DNA from: Cristatella mucedo
Lineage: Eukaryota > Bryozoa > Phylactolaemata > Cristatellidae
Direction: 5' to 3'
Length of the DNA stretch: 55,000 bases
NCBI GenBank assembly: GCA_009760855.2
Contig: WPIO01000094.1
Coordinates: 1,092,501-1,147,500, forward strand
This document shows positions 11,925-22,423 of this stretch, piece after piece; position 1 is the stretch's first letter, and every line of letters starts with the position of its first letter. The translations under genes were made by a program, and so were the position numbers. Under the pieces are notes generated by a model that saw nothing but the letters and a program-made list of their open reading frames with translations, had not been told where the DNA came from and ran no database searches.

Positions 11925-12960
11925 TGTCATCATTGGGTTATTTTCACAGTTTATTCTCTCCCTCTTGCCGATTTGATTGCCGAGCACAACATGTGCTTTT
12001 GCTTCTATGCGGTTGACACTCACTTGACGATAAAACCGAACTGCTGCTCATAGGACACCCTAAACATGTGGCTGGATTAAAAGGCTTTGCTCTTGTGATA
12101 GGTGATGCTGTTGTGCGACCATCACGACGAGTTCGAAAATAGGTGTCGTTTTCGACTGCTGCCTAGACTTTAAAAGCTTCATTCAGAAGACTGCTTCTAC
12201 AGCTAGCCGTCACATTGGATCCAAACCCTAACCACGATTAGAAGCAGTATTCCACAGCGGCTTGCAAAAAATTGAACTAGCTCTTTAGTTCGGTCTCGGC
12301 ATGATTATTATAATTCCATTTTGGCTGGGCTACCAAACAAAGCAACTAGGCCACTGTAGCTGGCTATGAATATGGCTGCGAGGCTAGTTTTCAAGTCCCA
12401 AAGGTTTGACCACGCGTCTCCTTTGCTTAAAGAGCTAGGGTGGCTGCTGGTTGATCAACAGATACCGAGTAAAGTTCTTAAGCTGACCCACAAGGCCTGC
12501 CACGGCTTGGCTCCTCCATAACTAGCTGAACTGCTGCACCAGTTTCAGCCTCCTCGTGCCCTCAGGTCCGGCATAGACAATAAATTAGCTGCTCTATTGC
12601 TGCACTTAAAGACCGTTGGCAAAGGAAACATTATATCTGCAGGTCCTAGAATGTGGAACTGGCTTCCACAATTCTTAAGAAACGGCAACTATTCTCCTGC
12701 TGGCGACTATGGCACGTCCTTTCCAGCGGTCCTGAGCTGCTGCTTCAATGCCACTCACTACCTCAACTGCTCTCCTGACTCTGCTATGCTTCCCACTTTC
12801 TATTTGTTGCGTGAGATGATGTGTGTTAACTACCGAATGCCTACCGAAAGCTGTTTAGACTATTAGTGTGCTATAAAAAACTCTCATGCCTAACACCCAC
12901 ATAGTCTTTATGGTTTTGTGGAGTTGCAGACGAAGATATATTGCATTGCATTTTACCTCT
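11925..12960 (+). mobile_element. LINE family B copy (CR1-like), RT C-terminal half, decayed
   Basis: Plus-strand frames carry VYSLPLADLIAEHNMCFCFY followed by AVDTHL. This is RT motif C, where active elements have Y-A-D-D; here the first Asp is Val. Further on come LLLIGHP, the decayed thumb region, CHGLAP, and FGNGN-type C-terminal sequence ending near 12866 (SCFNATHYLNCSPDSAML). The 3' UTR continues to about 12960 with TTGCATTGCATTTT, likely a pentamer tail. Multiple stops and frameshifts. Related copies at 45.0 and 54.1 kb. Confidence 0.82.
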
Positions 12961-12984
12961 GGCTTGATCCCTCCCAGCTCTCCA

Positions 12985-13795
12985 GCACGTTGAATTATCT
13001 CAACTTCCATGCGGCATGTATTGATGACATCCACACTTGGATGGCCTTACAACTTCGTAAATTGAATGATAATAAAAATAGCTAACTAGCCATGATCAAA
13101 CCAAGTGTGACTCAGGAATTGTAAAGCTACGTGCTCAAAATCACCCTGACAGCATACCCACAGTAGAATCCTCACAAAATCAAGGTGCCGTGTTCCAAAG
13201 TGTTCTTTCACTAGACTATCACATGAGCACCGAAGAAGAGCCTACTTCAAGCTACGTAAAACTGCCAAAATTAGGGCTTACTTAGACAGGCACACAACAT
13301 CCACGATAGTTCATACATTTGTGGCTTCGTGCCTTGACTTCTGCAACTCACTGCTGCAGTTCTAACGGTCAACCGATTCAATCAGGTGCTTACAGTGGGT
13401 GCAGGCTCTACAGCTTGCCTGATCTGTCGTGAGCTCTCAATCAAGCAGCATTGCAACTTCAGAGCCTTACAACTAATACTTGTAGGTCACTTAATTTTCT
13501 TCCTGAGCCCACCAATTACTCAATTTTAGGTCCCTACATTCTCTCACTCAAGTCGACAACTCAGAATTACTCCCAAACCAATTTAGGCATCGCACCACCA
13601 AGTGAATGAAATCGTATGGGTATGCCTCAAGCCATTCTCAAATCCATATTAGAGCATACCTATAGTTCGTATGCTCTCAAAGCCTAGAACTCACTCCTTA
13701 ATGACGTCACGACACCTTGTGACTTGACGACATTACAAAAGAAGGTAAGAAAAAGCATAAGTTCCTCATGGCATTGGCTGGGTCTACGTGATGTG
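12985..13795 (+). mobile_element. LINE family A copy, longest RT portion in the window
   Basis: The plus strand shows DIHTWMALQLRKLND (RT palm after the catalytic motif), then ASCLDFCNSLL-like sequence near 13325, and YALKA-like C-terminus near 13680, ending about 13795. Frames are heavily broken. This copy extends further 5' than the other family A copies and lacks the usual 3' UTR, being cut by or joined to the gypsy fragment. Confidence 0.72.
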
Positions 13796-13814
13796 TTCTT
13801 AGTGTGTGCTTAGA

Positions 13815-14240
13815 TCTGCTGAAACTGTGCTTATTACCTCGAACTGTGCTCAAACCGGTGGAAAAGCATTTTTTCGTCAACGTCACCGGCCGCCTAATAG
13901 ATATCTCAATCGAACGGCTGAAGCCGGCATACGTCGAAGAAAGCCAAATTGAACAGGCGACAAGCACACCTGCATCATTGCCGGAATCTCCATCGGCTGC
14001 ACCTTCTCCAAGAACGTCACCTACGCCCACTTCAGAGCAATCACCTTCGTCGGAGCCTCCCAATCTCACTATTTTGCCTCTGGCACACGAAACGTGGTTC
14101 GGGCCCGTGGAAGCTTGCCCACCCGGTTTACTAATTTTATCGTTTAATGTCGTCACGTTGGCTTCAGCCAAGCCACTTCACTTGGTAATAATATCAAAGC
14201 AACAACAATTCCAGCAGGGCATGACCGAGCTGTGCTAGGG
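13815..14240 (+). mobile_element. Ty3/gypsy-type integrase C-terminus (GPY/F region) relic
   Basis: The frame from 13804 reads PVEKHFFVNVTGRLIDISIE, then RLKPAYVEE, followed by a Pro/Ser-rich spacer. H-F-x-V-x-x-x-G-R-x-x-x-I-S-I-x-R-L-K-P-A is the end of the GPY/F module of Ty3/gypsy integrases; the Pro/Ser linker and a basic TRNVVRARG stretch (in another frame near 14090) are the usual end of the Pol polyprotein. No protease, RT, RNase H, integrase core or paired LTRs were seen, so it is an orphan 3' piece. Confidence 0.65.
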
Positions 14241-14901
14241 AAGCATATCTGTATGTGAGTCCATAAAGTCACCAAGACTAAGCCGGCACTATGCTGGATA
14301 TTTTCGCTAGACCTCTCAAAACGAAATCAGCTTTCAGCAAGCTTACAGTAGTCAATAGACTTTATGTATATATAGAGAGAGCAGAAGCTTAGCATAGTCA
14401 TGTGGAAAGTGGAGAAGAAAGGCAGTGTGAAAATAGCGGCACAGGACGGCTGGAACGGATGAGCCTCAGCTGGAAGCTTAAAAAATCGACATATAGCATA
14501 GGAATTTCAGAAGCCAAAGGTCCAAAATATAAGACCCACATAGTAAAAGATTATGTAACCACAAAGTGAGTTGGTAATAGCTCTGTGAAATCAAATCTAG
14601 ACTTCTGCCAGTCACTAATTGCAGATCTTTCTGCCTGTGCAATAGGCTGCAGCTGCTGGACCTGCAGCTGCTGCTAAAATTGGCAGTCAGGCTTGTGTGT
14701 CATAACTATTGCAACTAAAGCATCGCAGCACTTCTCACTGATCAGTACGGGGTCTCCACCGACATGCAAATTACTTTAAGGTCAAGTCACTTGCCTTCTA
14801 TACGACCCAGGTCGTATGCTCGAGTCCTTCAGTAGGCAACTTTATTGCCCACGGCAAGAGGTGAGATACCACTTAGACTCTTATGCTACTATATAAACAA
14901 G

Positions 14902-15069
14902 GTTGTTTGATCAGCTAACCTTTACTTTCTTTTACCTTTGGATACATTTTTTCTGGTCTTCTGATCAGATATACTTCCGAATTGTTTGATCAGCTAACAT
15001 TTACCTTCTTTTACCTTTTGATACATCTATTTTCTTCTTCTGGCCTTCTGATCAGAAGTACTTCAGAAT
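14902..15069. repeat. Direct tandem duplication, about 80-bp unit
   Basis: TTGTTTGATCAGCTAAC...CTTCTGATCAGA...ACTTC is present twice (14902-14980 and 14981-15069) with about ten differences. It is pyrimidine-rich and lies in the receptor intron between D4 and D5. Confidence 0.8.
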
Positions 15070-15442
15070 AAGGGCCCATTGGACCAACCAATCACGTGAC
15101 TCAAGTCTTTCAGCTAAACCTCTAACCAACTTCCAATCCCTTTAATCTTTCTATTCGTCGTATGCTCCTACAATCTAGGGGTCACTATCGACTGACCTTG
15201 TAGCATCCCCTAACTTGACTATGAACCGAGCAGCATGCAGACCTGTTCCCCATAGCACAGAAGCATAATAGCAGCTGCAGATTCCAACCAGGAGCAATGC
15301 ACTAGCATGTCATCAACACTTAAACACATTCATAAACCGATGCCCACCACCTGGAGCTATGGGCTACGTGCTGCCCACAGAATTCTGTAGCTGACGGTCA
15401 CAGTCCAAGCCAATGAGTTGTCTGTCGCTATAAATGCCTCAC

Positions 15443-15554
15443 CTGCCTGAGCATCATGACTACAGTCGGCCCACGTGATGCCACTGCTCACACCATTGAC
15501 AGTTCTCGAAATGCCAAAGCGGTATTTTGGCACAGACCCATTGACGGTTACCAG
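15443..15554 (-). CDS. Cytokine receptor-like gene, exon: FN3 D4 second half
   Basis: The acceptor CTCTATGGCACAG enters in phase 0. The donor G|GTGAGG leaves in phase 1. The exon encodes LVTVNGSVPKYRFGISRTVN, then GVSSGITWADCSHDAQA. The segments Y-R-F-G-I-S and S-S-G-I-x-W-x-x-C fit the F-G strands of a membrane-proximal FN3 module in gp130/LIFR-type receptors, where an S-S-G-x-x-W-x-x-C stretch is common. That family comparison is from memory. The next supported exon is 6.1 kb away, across a long repeat-filled intron. Confidence 0.76.
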
Positions 15555-15740
15555 CTGTGCCATAGAGTTAGGAGTGGCTTGAGACTGATGTATGTCACCC
15601 TAAAGTGATAAAGCAAGCAAATCAGGTAATGACTGCAGACCAGCTACCAAAAAAAATAAGAGAATTGTTGGCACATGACGGTGGGCAGCTCAAACCAGAA
15701 ATGCTTATCTCAGTGCAGCTGATTCAGTGCCAAGTTTTAC

Positions 15741-15949
15741 CTTGCAAGTTTCGTCGGATAGCTGGCACCAAGCCACTGTCCAGAAGCTGACTTTCTGAAA
15801 TCCACTATCGCTTGCTGCAGCTGCTGCTGGATGTTCATTATCCTCTGAATTCTCCATATTGCTATATCGCGGAGCTTTAAACAATACTTGTACGTCCGAG
15901 CTGTTACCTCCTTGTCTGACGAAGATGTGGCAGGGTTTAACGTTAAGAG
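15741..15949 (-). CDS. Cytokine receptor-like gene, exon: FN3 D4 first half
   Basis: The acceptor TCTGTCTTTGTTTAG enters in phase 1. The donor AAG|GTAAAA leaves in phase 0. It encodes A-L-N-V-K-P linker residues, CHIFVRQGGNSSDVQVLFKA (A-B strands), a polar insert with PAAAAAS, and SFWTVAWCQLSDETCK at the end. W-C after a hydrophobic strand, with a second Cys a few residues on, resembles the membrane-proximal FN3 modules of gp130-type receptors. The second half of D4 begins 186 bp downstream. Confidence 0.76.
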
Positions 15950-15984
15950 CTAAACAAAGACAGAGCATATGGCCAGGATTAAGT

Positions 15985-16070
15985 TTGATTTAGTGATAGT
16001 GAGCTGTGATTGAGTGACAGTGAGCCGTGATCGAGTGACAGTGAGCTGTGATTGAATGACAGTGAGCTGG
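15985..16070. repeat. 21-bp tandem repeat, about four units
   Basis: The unit TGACAGTGAGCTGTGATTGA(G) is repeated with single-base variants. It ends about 35 bp upstream, in minus-strand sense, of the D4a acceptor. Confidence 0.85.
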
Positions 16071-16173
16071 TGCTGTCACTCCATCTTACATTATACTTCA
16101 GGATGATAGGAACCGCGATGCTAACGCCCACTGCAAACACACGCTTGCATGCTCGCATGCACGTACGTACGCA

Positions 16174-16212
16174 CGCGCGCACACAGACACACACACACAC
16201 ACACACACACAA
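16174..16212. repeat. (CA)n microsatellite
   Basis: CG-rich lead-in, then CA repeats. Confidence 0.95.
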
Positions 16213-16737
16213 ACGCACATATAGAAATAGGTTGGCACGGTGGCCTTGAACGTGGTTGCAACACGTCTACTAGGGCCACAGCCAGAGGAAAGAAATAGGC
16301 ATGTCCGAGATTAGCAAATAAATAAATAGGCATATCCTAGCCTAGTCCGACCTCACTATGCCTACATAATAAGGTTGGAGGCAGCAGCAATCATGATGAC
16401 TTTGATGGTCCTTCTAGAATTTCTGTCTTGAGATAGCAGAAACTGGTGCACGGTGCTACTGCATTCTGGGTCCAGACTGTGGAGATCCAAATGTTCTTAT
16501 TTCGCTCTTACATATTCCTTGCATACACACCCTATATTTCCACGTTTCCTAGCAGCCATGCCAAAGTGGTGAAAGGCCCTAGTGATATCTTATGAATGGC
16601 TCGGCTGGCACCACGATCACGACCGTGGCTGGACACGTACCTGTTGACCCTGCTACTGCACTTAAGGCCCTAACTTAACTAACCAAGAGCTTTTGGGTGT
16701 CCACATAGTTGCAGCAATTCAAATCGGACAATCAGGC

Positions 16738-16860
16738 TGGCATTATTGGTTAGCTGATTCAACAGCCTCATTTGCATATTGGCAAAAGAACCGTGGCAGC
16801 AATCATCTCGACTTGCAATGAGCAATTGCTGGCTGCAGGGGCCGATCCCTGCCTGATCTG
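16738..16860 (-). mobile_element. SINE-B fragment (tRNA-derived family, four copies in window)
   Basis: GCTGATTCAACAGCCTCATT and the following bases match 37.54, 39.85 and (partly) 46.37 kb. The element reads on the minus strand, judged from the reversed B-box-like sequence in the better copies. This copy is degraded. Confidence 0.5.
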
Positions 16861-16982
16861 CTGCTATTTAACTGCCCAAAAGTCTGGTGTAAGTAAGAGG
16901 GGGGAGGCTGAAGTACACACCATTTCTAGTCCGAGCAGCTGTGCAGGCCAAGTGGCAAGACCTAGACATTGCTCGAGGATAG

Positions 16983-16983
16983 A

Positions 16984-17053
<70 letters not shown>

Positions 17054-17214
17054 GAGAGGGGTAGAGAGAGGCAGAGGCAGAGGCATAGACACGTTGAGAG
17101 GGAAAGGGAGGAAGAGAGGGAGGTAGGGAGGTAGGGAGGGAGGGAGGGAGGGAGGGAGGGAGGGAGGGAGGGAGGGAGGGGGGGGGGGGAGGGAGGGGGG
17201 GGGGAGGGAGAGCG

Positions 17215-17245
<31 letters not shown>

Positions 17246-17300
17246 TGTACATATTTATATGTATATATGTAGAGAGGAAGAGAGAGAGAGAGAGTCAAAG
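16983..17300. repeat. Compound microsatellite (AG)n-(GGGA)n-(AT)n-(GA)n
   Basis: About 65 bp of AG, variants to 17110, GGGA and poly-G to 17210, AT to 17242, then GA. On the receptor sense strand it is polypyrimidine followed by the intron that starts with the GC donor at 17350. Open frames rich in Ser-Leu or Pro are artefacts. Confidence 0.95.
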
Positions 17301-17350
17301 CTGGGGAAGAAGACAGAGAACAAGAGAGCAGCTGAAAAAAAGTCACTTGC

Positions 17351-17600
17351 CTTCAATCTTTGCCCTCGGTGGAATGACGAGGAATCCAGCTGCCGGGCCG
17401 ACACCGGCAGCCGTGGCTGCATGCACCGTCACCCCGTGCTCGCCCTCGCCATGCAGGCACACCAAGGCCTGCCGCTGGTCTGGTCCCACGAATAAGGATT
17501 CCCTCCACGGTGACCAGTGCTTGTTGTTGTCGAGCGAGTGCAGTTGCACCGTGTAGTTTACTATGACACCGTTGCTCACCCCACTCGCCTGTCGGATGCC
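17351..17600 (-). CDS. Cytokine receptor-like gene, exon: FN3 D3 second half, GC donor
   Basis: The acceptor GCCTTCTTACTGAAG enters in phase 0. The donor is AAG|GCAAGT, a GC donor with otherwise perfect consensus, leaving in phase 1. No GT donor fits the frame. The product runs GIRQASGVSNGVIVNYTVQL (N-G-x-I-x-N-Y-x-V, the FN3 C-C' pattern seen in gp130-type receptors), then WSPW, then GVTVHAATAAGVGPAAGFLV, a textbook FN3 F-G segment, and ends in an I-P-P linker. The following intron starts beside a 300-bp pyrimidine-rich (sense strand) microsatellite block. Confidence 0.8.
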
Positions 17601-17711
17601 CTTCAGTAAGAAGGCAATCAAAAGAATGATAAGAGCATTATTGCCAGAGAAGCATGGCCATCGAAGAGTATGCTGCCACTGTGACTGAGGCTGCGACTCG
17701 GCTTGCTATAC

Positions 17712-17809
17712 CTGCCAGTAGACGTAATAGCCGTACCGGCCGCTCATGCATTGCCTCTTCGATAGAGTAAATCCGCTCGTTCGGAATACGGTTGGGCCAA
17801 CCGATGGTG
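17712..17809 (-). CDS. Cytokine receptor-like gene, exon: FN3 D3 first half
   Basis: A 98-bp exon. The acceptor CACCCTGTTCCAG enters in phase 1 and the donor CAG|GTATAG leaves in phase 0. Joined to the previous exon it reads T-K-E-A-A-P-S-V-G-P-T-V, the usual boundary between FN3 modules, then ends YGYYVYWQ, where the Trp of the FN3 B-C strands is expected. Only 111 bp separate it from the second half of D3, so the two exons support each other. It is too short to stand out as an open frame and was found by reading the splice signals. Confidence 0.75.
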
Positions 17810-18689
17810 CTGGAACAGGGTGAGGCCATTCATTCACCACACCTCACGGCCTCAATAAAGAGCGCAGACTTCCACGGACCACGAGCAGATGTATCAATAT
17901 CATTAGAACGGTTGAGAAATCTGCTGTCCATAATGGCTTATGAACTAGCATCAACGATAAGGAATGAGTGAGAACTGACACATATCGGCAAAGTGCATAT
18001 ATGTGTAGCCTACACCTTATAAGCAATTAAATTAAATGTCACAGTATATATACACTAACTGCTATAAGTTTTACCACACATGGCAGGGTCAATGTACCTC
18101 AGTCGATAGCGATTGGAACTACCATAAATTGATGGTAAATAATAGCTAACATGTTTTCATTCATTGGCTATCAAGAAGTAGTGCGTTGGTCTGTAACTCA
18201 GGAGAACTTCCTAGTGATGAACCAAAGAAGCCCGGAAGTAGGCATATCCTTTGATGCCCTTTTCAGCAAGCTGATGACTCGAATATCTATGGCCGGTGCA
18301 GTTTTAGATTTTTGTGGCTGTGTGGGAAGCTCACCCAGCCCACGCATAGGCGTGGTACTTGGTAGTTACAATACAAACATGTGCCAGTAAAGATGATCTA
18401 TATTGCTATTTTTCCTTTAAATACGGCCGAAACCTTTTCTCTAGCATTGTAGACTTTATTCATCAGATAGAAAGTGCAACATGGCACACATGGGAAGTTG
18501 GTCAGACACCCAGTGACCTTGGCCGCAGCCGGCAGACCGATTCATTACTTGAGTCTACTCCTGGCAGCTATACCAGAGGGAGGTCACCTCACTGATTTGT
18601 CAAGGGCAAAATATGGTCTTACAATCTTGAGAAGGTTAGCAACCGAAGCTCAGAATAAGCAAGAGAGCTGCCCAATATAAAATTTGGAA
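17810..18689. other. Intron sequence, nothing recognised
   Basis: Between the D3a exon and the Tc1 relic. Short open frames show no family resemblance. Confidence 0.5.
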
Positions 18690-19620
18690 AATGTCTGCCC
18701 TACTGACGATGAAGAAACAGCCTGTGCATGGGCGCCCTCGGGCTTCTACTAGGAGAGATGAACAGCTCCAGAAAATGGAGTGCAGCCTGAAGGCCAGCGT
18801 TACGTTTACTGGAGTCCGTGCCGAAGCACTCAAGCTTAGCGTCGGCAATATCCTCAGTGAGTGGAAGGTGAGGCGAACACGGGATCATGGCATCATGGCA
18901 TCATGGGATCATGGGATCATGGGTGGCGAAGAAAGCTCTTCTACTGACGAAAGCCCATGCAGAAGCATGTCTCTTATGGGCATTACAGCATAGACACCGG
19001 ACTACCGAAGATTGGACGTTGGGCGCCGGTATTCTTTACCAACAACTGTAAGTACACCGTGTATGGCAGCTGCAAACGTCGATCCTACGTTCGACGCATG
19101 AGTGAATAAGAAAGTGCTGACGTCTGCTTGCAACATATTATCAAGCTCGGATCCGAATCAGTGACGGCGAGGGGAGGCATCGCAGTATGCGATGTAGGGG
19201 TCTTTGGCTGAGGGCATAATGAAAAAAAGACGGCTACCGGCGAGTCATGGAAGACGTTGCTGTGCCCAGTGCATTGCAACTGCTAGGCACTAATTTTTTA
19301 TACCAACAGGAAAACGACCCGAAATATACTGCCAAAGTTGTGCTACGGTCTCTCGACTGGTCCCCTCATTTCACACGCTTGCAGTGGCTGAGTCAGTGCC
19401 CTGACCTTAACCTGATTGAACTTCCGTGGGACGAGCTTCAGCATCGGCTGAGAGTTCCAGACACTAAAAATGGATTGCTATCCGAATGATGGGACAAAGT
19501 GTAAGAGCTCTAGCAGGCTACCCTACCCGACATAAATCTTAAACTCGTAGAGTCCTTGCTAGCCCGAATAGCTGAAGTGGCTGCATATTGGGGAGAGGCT
19601 ACATCCTACTTGATTTAGTT
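18690..19620 (+). pseudogene. Tc1/mariner-type transposase relic
   Basis: A G-R-P-R motif region (PVHGRPRASTRRDEQLQ, about 18718-18770) lies after the N-terminal helix-turn-helix part. Later a frame has KALLLTKAHAEACLLWALQH, which corresponds to the block before the first catalytic Asp. Near 19300-19460 the frame reads YQQENDPKYTAKVV, then DWSPHF and SQCPDLNLIELPWDELQHRL. The family has Q-Q-D-N-D-P-K-H-T-A-K around the second Asp and S-P-D-L-N-P-I-E with the final acidic residue. At least three frames are needed and a 9-bp repeat (18886-18924) interrupts it, so it is dead. Terminal repeats were not identified. It sits in the receptor intron between D2 and D3. Confidence 0.85.
18886..18924. 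repeat. Short tandem repeat, 9-bp unit (GCATCATGG/GATCATGGG)
   Basis: Four to five units of the ATCATGG motif inside the Tc1 relic. Confidence 0.85.
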
Positions 19621-19783
19621 TTTCTCCTGCTCAAGCTGCATTTTTCGTTATAAAAAGTTGTGTGCTGGTCTGGTTCATTTAATCTGGCGTCAGTTTCAAT
19701 CGTTCAGACGCTCCCGGAGGACCTTAAAGCTGTCTACAGCAATAGTCGATCAGGCGGCCATAGTTGGAGTGGGTTCGGCAAAC

Positions 19784-19784
<1 letters not shown>

Positions 19785-19836
<52 letters not shown>
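19785..19836. repeat. (CA)n microsatellite
   Basis: About 24 CA units. Confidence 0.95.
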
Positions 19837-20091
19837 CAAATTCCTAATCACTGAATATTTTGGGTGAAAATATTATATGCATGTATAAAATGTATAAATA
19901 TTGAAATATTTCTTAAATAGAATGTAGTACATTACATTAGACGGAGGAGCCCTGCCCAGTCGCAGGGACCACCCACGACTCCCGGTTCAAAAACAGGGAC
20001 CACGTCTTCCGACCCAGAAATGCCATCCCATACGACCTCTTGCGGCCTAATTCATAGGTGCAGACGCGTTTTCCGATCTCGTGTCCATGGA

Positions 20092-20223
<132 letters not shown>

Positions 20224-20307
20224 TTCCAGACCGTCAAGTACAATCGCTCTACCTCTTTTGCAATGGGTGTGAAGGGCCTAGAAAGAGATGCAATTTTTAG
20301 AGCGCTG

Positions 20308-22023
20308 CAGTCAACCTCGCTTATAAGCAATCGCTTAGGAGCAAATAACTGAAATAAGCAGCCTATGGCCACGTCCGGATTTCTTGTTCTATCTGTAAGA
20401 AACGAGCATCGGCTTTAAGCAACCCAGATATAAGTTAAACTCACTTACAAGCAAGCCATTTTATATTCCCAACACCATTTTCCCTCATTTATAAGCAACT
20501 CATTAAAAGATGAACAATCTTGTCCGATCAAAGCACCGATCTGCTTAAAATAGCATTATAATCACGGCTTTGTGACCTATGTAGTCATTGTTCAGGTATT
20601 TCTTGCTTGTTTTTGTGCCCTGTTATTATGTTTGCAACGATGATGTCACTCGTCGTGAACCAGCGAGCCTGGTGAATGCACATTTGTAAGAAGAGGCACC
20701 AACACAGACATGGTCGCTCGCAGTAATAGAAGCGACCCGTAAAGCCCAAAGAACGGCAGCCGTATTGTGACAAGTCGTAATGAAATGCTGTTCAATAATG
20801 TACGTTAAATGTGTTCTTTAGTTTTTCGCTGACAAAAATCTCAAAAATCTAGTATCTACATCAATTTATCCCATACTCCCAATCTTTCGATCGACAAAGT
20901 AAAACGCAGAAAAGGGTTCTTGGTTCGAACAAAACCAGATCGAAAAGTTCGCTATATTTTTACATGAACTTGACTATTAAAAATAATCTAATCCGTAAGA
21001 AAAAAATTACATTGGTATATAAAAATTGAAAATAACCTTCTCGGATTTTCAGAATCATCGCGAAATGGAACCGAAGAGGCAGAACGCTATGACTTCGAAA
21101 GAACAACTTGATGTTTTGGATGCGTTTAAGATGAGCAAGGTGAATGAGGTTTCGTTTCAGTTCAATCGTGATCCATCGACGGTTTCTACAATCAAATAGA
21201 ACGAAGAAGCAATTTCAAGAGAAAGCACTAGAAAACAAGAATTGAAATAAAAAATGACAGTGCAACTCGAATTACGCTGAAGTCGATGAAGCGTTATTCG
21301 CGTGGTTTCAATAAATAAGGGTTATTAATGCTCCGATTATTGGATCATAAATAATGGAAAAAGCTCGTCAATTGGCAAATATGTTGGATGCAATCAGCCG
21401 TCTGGACGTTGGGCTTGATCAATTCAAGAAGAAGCCCATTCATGGTGAACGGGCTTTGGTGCACAAAGAGCTTGCTGAACAATGGATTGAAGAAATGTCG
21501 CCTGGCTTAATTGGCGGAATCGAGATAACACCGAAAGATTTTGACACGTCCTTAAACGTGACCGAGTGTTTCGGAAAAGCAAACGACGGGGAGATATGGG
21601 ACTAGGTGAAACGAAACTCAGAGGACATGAAAGACAAAGAGGATAATGAGATTGCAAAAGACTATTAATACTTTCCACACAATTTCTCATTTGGACGTTT
21701 GAGATGCTTGGACATAGTTAACCGATTTTTGCGAGAGAATTTCACTGAATATGATGCTTTTTATTTTATTGAGGATATGATTCAGAAAAACTCTTTGAAA
21801 AAAAATCGTAGTCAGAGCAAACTTAGAGATTCTTGCGCTCCTTTGGGTTAATTCCACCATAAAATTCGGTTCCAAAGAACCTTTTGAATAAAATAATGCA
21901 TGAAAATTGCATATAACAACTTTGCCTATTAACAGTCTCGGTTGTAAGCTATTTTTTACAATAGATTTTGTTTATAACTTTTTTTTATTGTTTATAACTG
22001 TTGTTTATAACCGAGGTTGACTG
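20308..22023 (+). mobile_element. pogo/Tigger-type DNA transposon, internally deleted, with terminal inverted repeats
   Basis: The left end starts CAGTCAACCTCGCTTATAAG at 20308 and the right end closes TTATAACCGAGGTTGACTG at 22023: inverted repeats with one extra base (CCTCGC-TTATAA against TTATAA-C-CGAGG). Within about 160 bp of the left end, variants of TTATAAGCAAC recur five or six times; related TTATAAC motifs recur at the right end. The element is about 1.7 kb, shorter than the usual 2.5 kb or so of full Tigger elements. A TA follows the right end; the left flank is TG, so the target duplication is imperfect. Such elements move by a CENP-B-like transposase; here the catalytic core is missing. 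Confidence 0.85.
21065..21875 (+). pseudogene. Tigger transposase relic lacking the DDE core
   Basis: The frame from ATG 21065 reads MEPKRQNAMTSKEQLDVLDA and continues to a stop at 21197: the N-terminal CENP-B-type helix-turn-helix. After frameshifts, MEKARQLANMLDA (21354) and then KKKPIHGERALVHKELAEQW match the second DNA-binding domain. Immediately after M-S-P-G-L-I the frame goes to ITPKDFDTSLNVTECFGKAN and an acidic C-terminal tail, including ENFTEYDAFYFIEDMIQKN. The roughly 180-residue catalytic region that should lie between is absent, so the element was non-autonomous even before its stops. Confidence 0.75.
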
Positions 22024-22174
22024 TATCAATATGGTACATTGGTATTCTTATTGGTATCATAATGGTCTATGCCATGTTGGTATATTGGTATACGGTATCT
22101 TGCTATTGTTATTGATATTCTTATGAGTGCATCTATGAGGATTAGCGATTATACGCCCTACTGGGTCGATCGTA

Positions 22175-22265
22175 CTTACTTGGCAGCAAATGTAAAGTGC
22201 CTAAAAAGACTAACTTTTTTGAGGGTGCCAAGCAAATTTACATTTATTATTTTTGTTATTATTTG
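22175..22265 (+). mobile_element. LINE family A 3' tail fragment
   Basis: GCAGCAAATGTAAAGTGCCT followed by the family core and ATTATT tail; degraded. Confidence 0.65.
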
Positions 22266-22423
22266 TATAACTATTACACAGATGCACCATGATGCACTCG
22301 TAAGCATGTAGATGTTAATCATGCTGCCACGATGTAGGTGCACCACATCGATGCTGTCGCCCAACTGCTCTGAAATGTTCATCTCATCATAGCTTCTTGA
22401 ACCTGCTCATCACCTGTTCGTAC

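Noticed and set aside
13707-14171. Minus-strand 154-codon frame
   Set aside because: It is the shadow of the gypsy integrase tail on the plus strand.
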